From NCBI GenBank assembly GCA_025055795.1, contig JANWVV010000032.1:1-44269 (forward strand): a stretch of 44,269 bases of DNA, written 5' to 3'. The number at the start of each line of letters is the position of its first letter. The stretch's first letter is position 1. The notes below the pieces were generated by a model. That model was not told where the DNA came from and did no database searches. It saw only the letters and a list, made by a program, of their open reading frames with translations. The stretch comes from Gemmataceae bacterium. Its GTDB lineage: Bacteria; Planctomycetota; Planctomycetia; Gemmatales; Gemmataceae. The position numbers and the translations under genes were made by a program. Positions 8,451 through 17,753 of this stretch are shown in pieces.

Positions 8451-10043
8451 CTATTCCTCGGTGGCTGGGACCATTTCGGCGGGGACGTGATCCGTTGGCT
8501 TAAGGCGATTGCGTAGTTCGCGAGCCAAGACACGATTGACCACTTCCAGATAGGCCAGTGCACTGGCTTCGACGACGTCGACACTGACGGCCCGGGCACG
8601 GGAGCGTTTGCCATCGTGTTCGATTTCTACGTAGGCCTCGCCTTGGGCATCAATGTCCTGACTGACGGCGCGGACTCGGTAGTCGACCACCTTGACGGGG
8701 GCCTGCGTGATCCGATTGATGGCTTTGAAAAGAGCATCGATAGGGCCGTTGCCCACCGCTGCTTCCCGATGGATGGTACCGTCTTTATGCCGCAATGCAA
8801 CGGCGGCCGACGTCTGCGAGCCCGTGCCGGCCGTACTGGTAAAGCCGACCAGAGTCCAGGTGGCTGACGTGCCGGTCTGCAACTGGTTTTCGGCCAGAGC
8901 CTCGATGTCGGAATCGTAGATTTCCTTTTTCAGGTCAGCTAGACGTTTAAATTCTTCGAAGACGCGGTTGAGTTGTTCCTCAGTCAGGTGGTAGCCAAGA
9001 TCGGCAACGCGTTGCTTGAGGGCATGCCGGCCGCTGTGCTTGCCAAGGACCAACTCGGTGCGGGGAATGCCGACGTCCTCAGGGCGCATGATCTCGTAGG
9101 TACTCCGCTCCTTGAGCAGACCGTCCTGATGGATGCCTGCCTCGTGGGCAAAGGCATTCTGGCCGACAATCGCCTTGTTCCGCTGGACGTGCATGCCAGT
9201 GATATGGGCCAACTTGCGGCTAGTGGGATACAGCAGGCGGGTGTTGACACCAGTCGTCAGGCCATAGAAGTCCCTGCGGGTACGCAAGGCCATGACGATC
9301 TCCTCCAAGGCCGCATTGCCGGCCCGTTCACCGATGCCATTGATGGTGCATTCAACCTGACGCGCACCCTCGCGGAGGGCTGCCAGGCTGTTAGCAACCG
9401 CCAGGCCCAAGTCGTTGTGGCAGTGGACGGAAATGACACACCGGTCAATACCACGGACCGTCTGACGCAAATGGCGAATGATAGCGGCGTAATGTTCCGG
9501 AACGGCATAGCCGACGGTATCCGGAATGTTCAGGGTGGTGGCTCCCGCTTCGATGGCTCGCTCCACCACTTCGGCGAGGAAATCCAGTTCAGTCCGGGCG
9601 GCATCTTCGGGCGAGAATTCAACGTCTTGGCAAAATTCGCGGGCTCGGCGTACCCCCTCGACGGCCCGCTGGACCACTTGTTGGGGGGTCATGCGTAGCT
9701 TGAATTCACGATGAATGGCGCTGGTAGCCAGGAAAACATGGATGCGGGGTCGGGGGCATTCTCGCAGGGCCTCGGCTGCCCGCTCGATGTCGATGGGATT
9801 GCATCGGGCCAGAGCGCAAATGATCGGTCCCTGGACCTCACGGGCGATGGCCCGGACACTTTCGAAATCGCCGGGTGACGCAATCGGAAAACCGGCTTCG
9901 ATAATGTCCACACCCAGTTCCGCCAGGGCCTTGGCCATTTCCATCTTTTCGCTCAGATTCATGCTGCAGCCCGGGCTTTGCTCTCCGTCACGCAGCGTTG
10001 TATCGAAAATGAGCACGCGATTAGGATCCGCTGGCGGTGCCAT
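8451..10043 (-). CDS. leuA: 2-isopropylmalate synthase
   Basis: Catalyses condensation of acetyl-CoA with 2-oxoisovalerate, the committed step of leucine synthesis. The HMGL-like TIM barrel carries DTTLRDGEQ (14-22), HCHND (207-211, two metal-ligand histidines) and GIGERAGN (236-243). The C-terminal region from about 395 to 520 is the LeuA dimerisation/allosteric domain, including the Gly- and Ser-rich WTLVGFTSTAGTGS stretch. At 530 residues it matches the usual bacterial LeuA length. GAGG lies 9 bases before the ATG. No other leu or ilv gene is adjacent, so the gene stands alone, with a 670-bp divergent gap upstream. That gap holds a GC-rich hairpin and a Leu-codon-rich frame. Confidence 0.96.
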   Translation of the reverse strand: MAPPADPNRVLIFDTTLRDGEQSPGCSMNLSEKMEMAKALAELGVDIIEAGFPIASPGDFESVRAIAREVQGPIICALARCNPIDIERAAEALRECPRPRIHVFLATSAIHREFKLRMTPQQVVQRAVEGVRRAREFCQDVEFSPEDAARTELDFLAEVVERAIEAGATTLNIPDTVGYAVPEHYAAIIRHLRQTVRGIDRCVISVHCHNDLGLAVANSLAALREGARQVECTINGIGERAGNAALEEIVMALRTRRDFYGLTTGVNTRLLYPTSRKLAHITGMHVQRNKAIVGQNAFAHEAGIHQDGLLKERSTYEIMRPEDVGIPRTELVLGKHSGRHALKQRVADLGYHLTEEQLNRVFEEFKRLADLKKEIYDSDIEALAENQLQTGTSATWTLVGFTSTAGTGSQTSAAVALRHKDGTIHREAAVGNGPIDALFKAINRITQAPVKVVDYRVRAVSQDIDAQGEAYVEIEHDGKRSRARAVSVDVVEASALAYLEVVNRVLARELRNRLKPTDHVPAEMVPATEE

Positions 10044-10717
10044 GGACGTAACCTCGGAAAGCTATTCACCTGCAGGTCAAGCCGATCAAGCCGAGGCGAC
10101 AGACTAAGGGCAGCCATCGCTTGAAGGAGCACCAGGAACAAGGACGGCCCCGCACGCCTCAGATGGATGCGCCGGGGCCGTGGGGGGTGCTGACTCGTTG
10201 CTCCAAATCAGATGACTCCCGCGGTGTACCCGCCCCGGCGGTGCCATCGCTGCTGCCTACGGTTGCCGCCGAGCCGCTGGGCCGTCCCCATCTTCCTATG
10301 CTTCCTCATCGCCTCTATACGTCACTTTACGCAAAAAGAACCTCGAAATCAACGAGCCAACGGGGACAAAGGCGGTGCAGCGATCCTCCAAGCGGGGAAT
10401 GCCCCTTCTCCCTTTGCCTGGTCAATCATTGAGGGGTAAGGACTTATCAGCCGCAATACCCTACCTCCGTGGTCGTCTTACCCATGTTGTTGGCTGTTGC
10501 CCTCGAAGAAACCATCAAACTATTGCACCTAATAGCAAGGTGCTGTGTGATCTTGTGTTCATTGGAGCTTACCCACCGTAAAGCTTAATTTTGTGTCGAT
10601 TGGTCTTCTCCGTTGCTGGGAATTTGTGGTATCAGGCCAGAATGCCGTTGGCGAACGACCGTGTCAAGCTGGTTCAAGGACAACTGTTAAGGAAGCGGCG
10701 GGAAGGATAGAAAACGC
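10044..10717. other. Divergent intergenic region between leuA and a glycosyltransferase gene
   Basis: This 674-bp stretch should hold the promoters of both flanking genes. Several frames are open, but none has a good Shine-Dalgarno sequence or protein-like composition. The part nearest leuA has a strong hairpin (separate entry). On the minus strand a Leu-codon-rich frame starts at TTG 10141 and runs over the leuA start. No tRNA or known riboswitch consensus was recognised. Confidence 0.4.
10144..10181 (-). promoter_or_regulatory. GC-rich hairpin in the leuA leader
   Basis: ACGGCCCCG (10144-10152) and CGGGGCCGT (10173-10181) form a perfect 9-bp stem with a 20-base loop, about 100 bp ahead of the leuA ATG. 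On the leuA strand no U-run follows, so it is not a standard intrinsic terminator. It is a candidate 5'-UTR structure or protein-binding site. Whether it is transcribed with leuA is unknown. Confidence 0.4.
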
Positions 10718-11737
10718 ATGCATTTGGTAGCGTTGGTAGAGGACGAAGACCACGTTTGTTGCCGGTATCGTTTAAAGGCCCTGCAACCGCTCTGGGCCGC
10801 AGCGGGGCATGCAGTGGTCTTCCGTCGTCTGCCACGCGGGCTGTGGCGACGCTGGTTTTGGGATCCTCTCCTGAGCCGAGCCGATGGCGTCATCGTGCAA
10901 CGCAAGTTGCTGCCCTGTTGGGCGGTCGACCGCTTGCGGCGGTATGCCCGTCGTTTGATTTATGATTTCGACGATGCATTATGGCTACGGGATTCCTATG
11001 CCCGGGGCGGATTGACAGATCCCCGTCGGCAACGGCGGTTCAGCCATCTGGTCCGCCGCTGCGATCTGGTTGTTGCCGGGAATGCATTTCTGGCAGCCGC
11101 TGTGCAACGCTGGGCGCCGGCTACCCCCGTGGTGGTTATTCCGACGTGTGTGGATCCCCGCCGTTATCCGCTAGCGGAGCACCATGTCCGGCCTGTTGAG
11201 CAGCAACGCCTGGTCTGGATCGGTTCGCGTAGCACCTTGCAGGGACTGTGCCGCTTCCGCGAGACGCTCACGCAACTGGGGCAGGCGCTGCCGGGAATTC
11301 GGCTGAAACTGATCTGCGACCAGCCGCTGGCAGTAGCCCACTTGCCGGTGGATTTTGTACCCTGGTCGGCGGCCACGGAAGCGCAGGAGTTGGCCACGGC
11401 CGACGTTGGTATCAGTTGGCTGCCAGACGATGATTGGAGCCGGGGCAAATGCGGCCTGAAGGTATTGCAGTATCAGGCGGCGGGGTTGCCAGTGGTGGTT
11501 AATCCGGTAGGCGTGCAGGCGGAAATGGTACAACCCGGGCAGACAGGTTACTGGGCCCGGTCGGCTCCGGAATGGGTGGCTGCGGTGCAGCGTCTGGTCA
11601 TGGATGCGGAGCTTCGCCGACGCCTGGGACAAGCGGGCCGCCTGCAGGTGGAACAACGCTACAGCGTGGAAATGGCCAGTTCACTCTGGCTGGAAGCGTT
11701 GGCCCGCTGGGTTGCTCCCCGGCGTCAGACCGGGTAG
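10718..11737 (+). CDS. Glycosyltransferase, GT4/GT1-type (GT-B fold)
   Basis: A 339-residue enzyme expected to move a sugar from a nucleotide donor onto an envelope glycan or lipid. The N-terminal half contains a GT-B-type acceptor domain with IYDFDDALW (81-89), a motif often seen in cell-wall glycosyltransferases. The C-terminal donor-binding half has the GLKVLQYQAAGLPVVVNPVG block (about 246-265). The motif GKCGLKVLQY takes the place of the classical EX7E region. AAGGA lies 10 bases before the ATG. The stop codon is only 12 bp from the following double-kinase gene, so the two are almost certainly one operon and probably modify the same lipopolysaccharide-like molecule. Donor and acceptor cannot be read from the sequence. 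Confidence 0.88.
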   Translation: MHLVALVEDEDHVCCRYRLKALQPLWAAAGHAVVFRRLPRGLWRRWFWDPLLSRADGVIVQRKLLPCWAVDRLRRYARRLIYDFDDALWLRDSYARGGLTDPRRQRRFSHLVRRCDLVVAGNAFLAAAVQRWAPATPVVVIPTCVDPRRYPLAEHHVRPVEQQRLVWIGSRSTLQGLCRFRETLTQLGQALPGIRLKLICDQPLAVAHLPVDFVPWSAATEAQELATADVGISWLPDDDWSRGKCGLKVLQYQAAGLPVVVNPVGVQAEMVQPGQTGYWARSAPEWVAAVQRLVMDAELRRRLGQAGRLQVEQRYSVEMASSLWLEALARWVAPRRQTG

Positions 11738-11749
11738 GGACGCCTTTCC

Positions 11750-13513
11750 ATGCTTGGCGATCTGGTGCAAAAATGGAAAGCCTGGTGGTATGGTTACGCC
11801 CCCCAGCAGCAGGTCCAACGACACTGGTGGCAATGGACCCCGCGGTTCTACACCGTGTGTGGGGGCGAGCCCGCCTCTGTTGTAGCTCGCCTGTTACCCG
11901 AACCATCTGGCCTACCCTTCAAAGCTAATGTGGCACGTCGGATCTATCGTGTTCCAGTCGGCTCCGAAGTCATCTACTGGAAAGAGTCTCGCGTCGTCGG
12001 GTTACGCGGCTGGCTGCGCGAGTTGCTTCGCCTGCCCAAAGCCCGCATCGAATTCGAAAATGCTGTGAAACTGACCCGGTTGGGGATACCAACGGTCGAA
12101 CCACTGGCCTGGGGCTGTGAACGGCGCTGGTGGCCGGGGACCAGTTACTTTGTAAGCCGTGAATTGCCTCAGGCCGTGCCGCTACGCGATTTTCTGCTCC
12201 ACACTTTCCCCTGTCTGCCTCAGCGACGACAGATCCGCTTGCGGCAACAACTGGCCCGCCGACTAGGGCACCTGTTGGCCAGTCTGCATGAACAGGGAGT
12301 GGTTCATCCCGATTTGCACCCGGGTAATCTGCTGCTGGTACCCCCCGCTGATGATGAGCAGCTATCCGAGATTCGTCTGGTCGATCTGCATGCTGTGCGT
12401 TTTCGTACCCGTGCCCTGTGTTGGTCCGAAAGCCGGGCCAATCTGATCCTGTTCAACCGCTGGTTTCAGCTTCGGGCCAGCCGAACCGACCGTTTACGCT
12501 TCTGGCGAGCATATGTCCATGGTCGGGCGTCATGGCAATCAACCAACGCAGCCGTTCATCGGCACCGCATTGCGGAGGTAGAAGCTCTGACGTTGCGCTC
12601 CAATCAACGGCTGTGGCAGGCCCGCCAGCGGCGCTACATCCGGGCCAGCCGCCACTGTCAACAGGTAGTGGCGGGCCCCTGCCGAGGACTGGCCGTACGC
12701 GACCTGAAATCCAGTCTGGTCCAGTACTGGATGCAAAACGTCGATGCCTGGATCAATCAGGCCGAACAATCTTCAGCCAACCTCGTCGAGAGCACGTCAG
12801 CTCCTGGGGTAGCCGTGTGCCAGTCGCCAAACGTCCAACTGCTCAAAAAAGGTGCCAGTTCCGCCGTGCTAGTCGTCGGTGGTAGAGGGGTGGACGTGGC
12901 CGGTGCCTTCGTTATCAAGCGTTTTGAATTGCGGCACTGGTACGAACCCTTGCAGCATTTGCTACGCTGGTCGCCTGCCTGGCGTGCCTGGCGCTATGGA
13001 CACGCCTTACTCGACCGTGGTCTGCCGACCCCCCGGCCCCTGGCCGTCTGGCATCGTTACCGCTGGGGACTGCCCTGCCAAGGGTATCTGGTCACCGAAT
13101 ACGTGGCTGATGCTGTGCCGTTGCAGAGGGGGCCCGAACAGGTCCAGCTAGAGGCCCTAGCCCGCTTGCTCCGCCTGCTTCATGATCGCGGCCTGTCCCA
13201 CCGCGATCTGAAGGGAGATAACATCCTGGTTACGTCCGCCGGTTTGCCTTTGCTGATCGATCTGGTCGGCGTCCGTTCTTTCAGTCACGTTTCCTCATAC
13301 CGACGCATCAAGGATTTGATGCGTCTGAACGTCAGTTTCTGGCATCATCCGCAGGTCCGCCTGAGCCAACGGCTACGATTCTTGTTTGTTTACGCTGCCG
13401 TATTTCCACGCTTGTGGGTTCGACAAAAAAGCAGGCCTTGGAAAAAATGGTGGATCCGGATACGCCTGGAGAGCCTGGCGAAACTGCGGCGATGGAGCCG
13501 ATTGCATGACTGA
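11750..13513 (+). CDS. Tandem lipopolysaccharide-kinase-like protein (two WaaP/InaA/RIO-like kinase domains)
   Basis: A 587-residue protein containing two complete eukaryotic-type kinase folds of the WaaP/Kdo-kinase kind. Domain 1 (about 45-300) has a candidate ATP-binding Lys in IYWKES, a catalytic loop HPDLHPGN (Asp188, Asn193) and a metal-binding Asp212 in LVDLHA. Domain 2 (about 360-575) has FVIKRFE, HRDLKGDN (Asp486, Asn491) and Asp504 in LIDLVG. Both copies keep the key residues, so both may be active. Known family members phosphorylate sugars of the lipopolysaccharide core at the inner membrane. Single-domain members are about 250 residues, so this looks like an internal duplication or fusion. 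It is co-transcribed with the glycosyltransferase upstream, which points to outer-membrane glycan modification. Confidence 0.88.
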   Translation: MLGDLVQKWKAWWYGYAPQQQVQRHWWQWTPRFYTVCGGEPASVVARLLPEPSGLPFKANVARRIYRVPVGSEVIYWKESRVVGLRGWLRELLRLPKARIEFENAVKLTRLGIPTVEPLAWGCERRWWPGTSYFVSRELPQAVPLRDFLLHTFPCLPQRRQIRLRQQLARRLGHLLASLHEQGVVHPDLHPGNLLLVPPADDEQLSEIRLVDLHAVRFRTRALCWSESRANLILFNRWFQLRASRTDRLRFWRAYVHGRASWQSTNAAVHRHRIAEVEALTLRSNQRLWQARQRRYIRASRHCQQVVAGPCRGLAVRDLKSSLVQYWMQNVDAWINQAEQSSANLVESTSAPGVAVCQSPNVQLLKKGASSAVLVVGGRGVDVAGAFVIKRFELRHWYEPLQHLLRWSPAWRAWRYGHALLDRGLPTPRPLAVWHRYRWGLPCQGYLVTEYVADAVPLQRGPEQVQLEALARLLRLLHDRGLSHRDLKGDNILVTSAGLPLLIDLVGVRSFSHVSSYRRIKDLMRLNVSFWHHPQVRLSQRLRFLFVYAAVFPRLWVRQKSRPWKKWWIRIRLESLAKLRRWSRLHD

Positions 13514-13928
13514 ATGCAGCCTGATGGGAAGGGGAATAGAACACTATGGACGCCGTCGAGGTAATAAAGATGCTCTGTGTCCAAACGGCGAGCTCCCAGA
13601 GCAACCGTGAAGAAAGAGGAGTTTCCTGGTCGATCTATCACAGGCGGGGCCACCGGACAGTTATCAACCGGACTAGCGGGGAAAGTGGCGTGATCATCCT
13701 GACGGATCATTCGCAGCCAGAATGGCTTGACACACCCTCCTGCCGTCAGCGTTCACACACGTGCCCCCCTATAGGAATAGCGTGCTGATCACCGAACTTA
13801 CGGCGGACGGATACTTTTCGTTGCAAGCATGGGATCGGCACTGCTCTAGATGAGATAAATCCGGCTGGACAGCAGTTTGGGCCCAGGCCATACTCCTAGC
13901 CAGCCGCCGGCTTGAGGATAACCCGAAC
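13514..13928. other. Intergenic region without supported gene
   Basis: A 415-bp gap between the kinase gene and the lipoprotein gene. An 80-codon plus-strand frame (13546-13788) begins 10 bases after an AAGGGGA, but its product has no recognisable features and its codon use does not resemble the neighbours. I do not annotate it as a gene. No hairpin with a U-run was found. Confidence 0.4.
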
Positions 13929-14981
13929 ATGTTTTCAGGGCAGCGGTGCGGTGACCGGAGGACAAGAAGCGGGCGGAGGCTCGGTAGGCGTGGAGTGGGC
14001 CGCTGCACTTCCCACCGTGGCCCCAGAAGTACCCTGCAACGGCAGCTACGTCCGTTGTTGATAACTCTAGCATGTGCCGTTATATCCCAAGGGGGCTGCA
14101 GCGGATGGTGGGATCTCTCCAGCCGTGCCCCGTCCGACCCAGTGCCGCTGGCACGCTCCACTGCTCATGAGGTAGCTTCTGCATACCCTCTGACTCTGCC
14201 TGGTAAACAAGCCACCCGGCGGGGCAGTTACGTCTTCTATCACGATACCTCCTGGTTGCCCGCCGAAACGTTGCTCCGCGAACTGGACACTCTGCCCGAT
14301 GAACTGGCCGAAGCCTTGCAACTGCCTATTGGGCAGACCACTATCATTCAGGTCTTCCTGTTCGAGTCGCAAGAGCGGTACGAGCGCTACATGAAGGCAC
14401 ATTATCCGCACTTACCGATCCGTCGGGCCTACTTTTTACAGGAGCCCCGGCCCGGAGGACGCGGGGATCTGAAAGTGTTTACCTGGATGGGGGACCAGCT
14501 CCACACCGATCTGCGACACGAATTGACCCATGCACTGCTCCATGGCACGCTCAAAGACGTCCCCCTGTGGCTGGACGAAGGCCTGGCCAGTTGCTTTGAA
14601 TGGCCCGGGTCCCAGCGTGGCATCCACCCGCAGCATCTGGAACATCTGCGTCGCCATGGCGTTCAGCCGGATCTGGCCCGTTTGGAACGCTTGGAACGGG
14701 TCGATGAAATGGAAAAACCTGAATACCGCGAGGCCTGGGCCTGGACCCATTTCCTGCTGTATGGCCCCCCGCCTGCACGACAACTATTGCGGGAATACGT
14801 CCAGCAACTACGGCATAACCCCCGTCCCGGTCCGTTGTTGCCACGGTTACAACAATCGTTCCCGGATCCCGCTGCTGCATTACTGGATCACCTCAACCAG
14901 TTAGACTGGCCTGCTCGGCATTTGTCGCCTCCCGCTCAGGTCCAGTCCTCCCAGGTATCACCACGGAACGGTCAGCCATGA
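13929..14981 (+). CDS. Lipoprotein with peptidase-MA-like (DUF1570-type) zinc metallopeptidase domain
   Basis: A 350-residue protein. A basic N-terminus leads into a hydrophobic segment and a lipobox-like LACAVISQGGC, with the acylated Cys near residue 57, so the mature protein is probably membrane-anchored outside the cytoplasm. The catalytic motif is HELTH at 197-201, followed by LWLDEGLAS, where Glu217 is a good third zinc ligand. This is the gluzincin pattern of the peptidase-MA/DUF1570 group common in planctomycetes. The ATG at 13929 has GAGGA about 11 bases upstream. A later start would give a more usual signal-peptide length, so the exact N-terminus is uncertain. Substrates are unknown. 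Confidence 0.8.
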   Translation: MFSGQRCGDRRTRSGRRLGRRGVGRCTSHRGPRSTLQRQLRPLLITLACAVISQGGCSGWWDLSSRAPSDPVPLARSTAHEVASAYPLTLPGKQATRRGSYVFYHDTSWLPAETLLRELDTLPDELAEALQLPIGQTTIIQVFLFESQERYERYMKAHYPHLPIRRAYFLQEPRPGGRGDLKVFTWMGDQLHTDLRHELTHALLHGTLKDVPLWLDEGLASCFEWPGSQRGIHPQHLEHLRRHGVQPDLARLERLERVDEMEKPEYREAWAWTHFLLYGPPPARQLLREYVQQLRHNPRPGPLLPRLQQSFPDPAAALLDHLNQLDWPARHLSPPAQVQSSQVSPRNGQP

Positions 14982-15160
14982 TCGCGTCTCCATCGTTCAA
15001 TCGGTTCCGGTCCTTTGGCCGACGGCCGTGAACAGAGTCCGGCACCCCACCGGCTGGTGCACCGCCGGTCCTTATGGGTTGTTAACAGAGTATCAAAGCA
15101 GCAGCGGAACTTGGGCAGCGTACGGACCAGTCTTGCTTGGGAGCACTGGGCTGAAAAGGT

Positions 15161-16702
15161 TCAGTAGGCGCGGGCAAAGACGACGGGGCGCGCCGAAGGC
15201 TTGCCCGTAAAAATACAGGTTCCCGGCTCCTGAGGGCCGTCAAAGGGCAAACAACGGATGGTTGCTTTGAACTCTTTCTGGACCCATTCCTCGGTTTCGC
15301 GAGTGCCGTCCCAATGGGCGTAAACAAACTTGAGGGCATCCCAGGGTAGTTCTTCGTTGTCGTCTTTGCGAACCGGGAATAGATCGCGGAATTCATCAAG
15401 ATTCCGGGCCGTGACCGTGCGGTTATCGCGATATCGACGTGCGCGTTCGAAGAGCGAACGCTGGATGTCGCGGAGCAAGGCATCGATGCGTTCCGCGGCA
15501 TTTTCCAGCGGTACGCCGAACTGCTTGCCTTCCTTGCCGGGTTGGTCACGTCGGGCCAGGACACAGGTGCCTTGGGCTATGTCTTTGGGACCGATTTCGA
15601 CCCGAACCGGTACACCGCGTACCTCGTACTCGGCCGCGCGAAAGCCGATTTGTTTGTCAAACAGGGTGTCGATGTGGACATTGAGGGGCTCGTAACCGAA
15701 AAACGGGTCACGCGGCCGCTCCCGCAGCGCACGAGCCAGTCGCTCGGCGGCTTCCCGACAGGGACGCCGCTCGTCGTCATTGCGTCCCAACGGGCAGATG
15801 ACCACATGCAATGGTGCCAGGCGAGGCGGTACCACCAGACCGTTATCATCGGAATGGGTCATAATCAGCCCGCCAATCAGACGGGTGCTAACTCCCCAAC
15901 TGGTAGCCCAGGCGTATTCCTGCTGATTACGCTCATTGGTGAAGGTGACATCGAAGGCCTTAGCGAAGTTCTGACCCAGGAAGTGGCTGGTGCCCGCCTG
16001 CAGGGCTTTGCCGTCCTGCATCATCGCTTCGATACATAGGGTGTATACCGCTCCGGGGAATTTCTGGCCTTCCGTTTTCGGACCGACCAGGACCGGCATG
16101 GCCATATACTCTTCAGCAAACTGCTGATAGACACGGACCATGCGGTGGGCCTCTTCCTCGGCTTCCTGTTGGGTCGCATGAGCGGTATGACCTTCCTGCC
16201 ACAGGAATTCAGCGGTGCGTAAAAACAGTCTTGTCCGCATCTCCCAGCGTACCACGTTGGCCCACTGATTGATCAGCAGGGGGAGGTCCCGGTAGCTTTG
16301 CACCCATTTCTTGTAGGTGTTCCAGATAATCGTTTCGGAGGTGGGCCGTACGATCAGCGGTTCTTCCAGTTCGGCCTGGGGGTCGACCATCAGCCGGCCC
16401 TGTTCCGCCTTCAAACGGTAATGGGTAACCACCGCACATTCCTTGGCGAACCCCTCGGCCATCTCCTCCTCACGAGCCAGATAGCTCAGTGGGATGAACA
16501 GAGGGAAGTAAGCGTTGACATGGCCTGTTTCCTTGAACAACCGGTCCAAGGCACGCTGCATCTTTTCCCAGATGGCATAACCGTTGGGCCGGATGACCAT
16601 GCAGCCACGGACCTCGGAGTTGTCCGCCAAACCGGCTTGCTTGACAACGTCCAGATACCACTGCGGATAGTCAACGGCACGCGGTGTAATCACTTCAGCC
16701 AT
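15161..16702 (-). CDS. proS: Prolyl-tRNA synthetase, archaeal/eukaryotic-like type
   Basis: Charges tRNA-Pro with proline. The class II core shows RPTSET (119-124), the motif 2 region [26 protein letters not shown] (about 150-175) and motif 3 [20 protein letters not shown] (about 278-297). An anticodon-binding domain and the C-terminal zinc-type extension ending in Ala-Tyr follow. There is no inserted YbaK-like editing domain, so this is the shorter (513-residue) archaeal/eukaryotic-like form and not the E. coli type. AAGGAG lies 9 bases upstream of the ATG. The gene is single, with a divergent methyltransferase gene about 300 bp away. No T-box leader is evident in that gap. Confidence 0.96.
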   Translation of the reverse strand: MAEVITPRAVDYPQWYLDVVKQAGLADNSEVRGCMVIRPNGYAIWEKMQRALDRLFKETGHVNAYFPLFIPLSYLAREEEMAEGFAKECAVVTHYRLKAEQGRLMVDPQAELEEPLIVRPTSETIIWNTYKKWVQSYRDLPLLINQWANVVRWEMRTRLFLRTAEFLWQEGHTAHATQQEAEEEAHRMVRVYQQFAEEYMAMPVLVGPKTEGQKFPGAVYTLCIEAMMQDGKALQAGTSHFLGQNFAKAFDVTFTNERNQQEYAWATSWGVSTRLIGGLIMTHSDDNGLVVPPRLAPLHVVICPLGRNDDERRPCREAAERLARALRERPRDPFFGYEPLNVHIDTLFDKQIGFRAAEYEVRGVPVRVEIGPKDIAQGTCVLARRDQPGKEGKQFGVPLENAAERIDALLRDIQRSLFERARRYRDNRTVTARNLDEFRDLFPVRKDDNEELPWDALKFVYAHWDGTRETEEWVQKEFKATIRCLPFDGPQEPGTCIFTGKPSARPVVFARAY

Positions 16703-17000
16703 CGTTTGCTACTCCTTATCTGGTAGCGACAGTGTTCCAGTCGCCGTTGGTGTCAGTTTTGGCACAGTCCGGCTTGGACTGTTGAGCTGTCGCAAAAACA
16801 GCCGATCGGATGTTGTGCGTGACCTGTTCGCCTTACGTTGCCTCCTGATTTATCTGAAGGCTATCGGCATGAGGGATCATATCAACGGCACGCAGAATTA
16901 GGGTAGCAAAACCCTGTCATGTTGGGGATGCTCGCGTTGCCCTGTTTGAAATGTTGCGTAACAAACATCAGGAAGGTGAACTACGCCCTGGAGGCTTGCC

Positions 17001-17663
17001 ATGCTCCCGCGGATTCTGGAACCCGAAGTGATGGATACCCCTGAGGAGGCACGCGATTACGATGCCATGGATCATAGTGAGGTCAATCGCCTGTTTGTCG
17101 ACGATTTCCTGGCCGTGTGGGATGGTCAATCGCCGATTCTGGACGTGGGCACCGGCCCGGCCCACATTCCCATCGAACTAGTGCGTCGGCAGCCACAGGC
17201 CCGTGTCGTTGCGATCGACCTGGCAGAACAGATGTTGATTGTAGCGCAACGCAACGTGGCTCAGGCTGGTCTGGTGCATAACATCCAATTAGTAAAAGCG
17301 GATGCCAAGGCTCTGCCTTACCCTGACGCAAGCTTTGCCTCGGTGTTTTCGAACAGTATCATTCATCACCTACCGGAGCCGGCCCGTGGATTTGCCGAGA
17401 TGCACCGGGTGTGTCGACCCGGCGGCCGGCTCTTCGTGCGGGATCTGCTGCGTCCCGCCTCACTGGAGGCGCTACAACAGCTTGTGGACCAGTATGCGGG
17501 CCAAGCTAATGACCATCAGCGAGCGATGTTTGCAGCTTCCCTGCATGCGGCACTGACTGTGGAGGAGGTCCGGCAGCACGTCCAAGCCTTGGGTTATGCC
17601 ACGGTGACTGTGCAACAAACTAGCGACCGCCACTGGACGTGGTCGGCCCGTAAACATGCATAA
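17001..17663 (+). CDS. Class I SAM-dependent methyltransferase (UbiE/BioC-like, Methyltransf_11)
   Basis: A 220-residue Rossmann-fold methyltransferase. Motif I is ILDVGTGPA (46-54), the SAM-ribose acidic residue is in VVAIDLAEQ (about 69-77), and a later strand motif is ASVFSNSIIHHLPEPARGFAEMHRVCRPGG, typical of the Methyltransf_11 group. The substrate cannot be told from sequence, and small-molecule substrates such as quinones are only one option. GGAGG lies 6 bases before the ATG. The gene stands alone between two minus-strand genes and ends about 90 bp from the convergent oxidoreductase gene. Confidence 0.88.
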   Translation: MLPRILEPEVMDTPEEARDYDAMDHSEVNRLFVDDFLAVWDGQSPILDVGTGPAHIPIELVRRQPQARVVAIDLAEQMLIVAQRNVAQAGLVHNIQLVKADAKALPYPDASFASVFSNSIIHHLPEPARGFAEMHRVCRPGGRLFVRDLLRPASLEALQQLVDQYAGQANDHQRAMFAASLHAALTVEEVRQHVQALGYATVTVQQTSDRHWTWSARKHA

Positions 17664-17753
17664 ATAGGCAAGCATCGGGCAGCGAAGTTTGTTACCGCCT
17701 CCGTGATTGACAATCAGTTAATGCAAACAAAGTCAAAATGCGCGACCTGGTGC

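Noticed and set aside
13546..13788. 80-codon plus-strand frame after the kinase gene
   Set aside because: Weak AAGGGGA signal, product without domain, signal or repeat, and codon use unlike the neighbours.
14978..15031. 17-codon frame starting at an ATGA overlap with the metallopeptidase gene
   Set aside because: Too short to judge; start-stop overlap is its only support.
16960..16980. ACAAACATCAGG shared with 37073-37084
   Set aside because: A 12-base match in two non-coding stretches can arise by chance and no symmetry or spacing relates the two.
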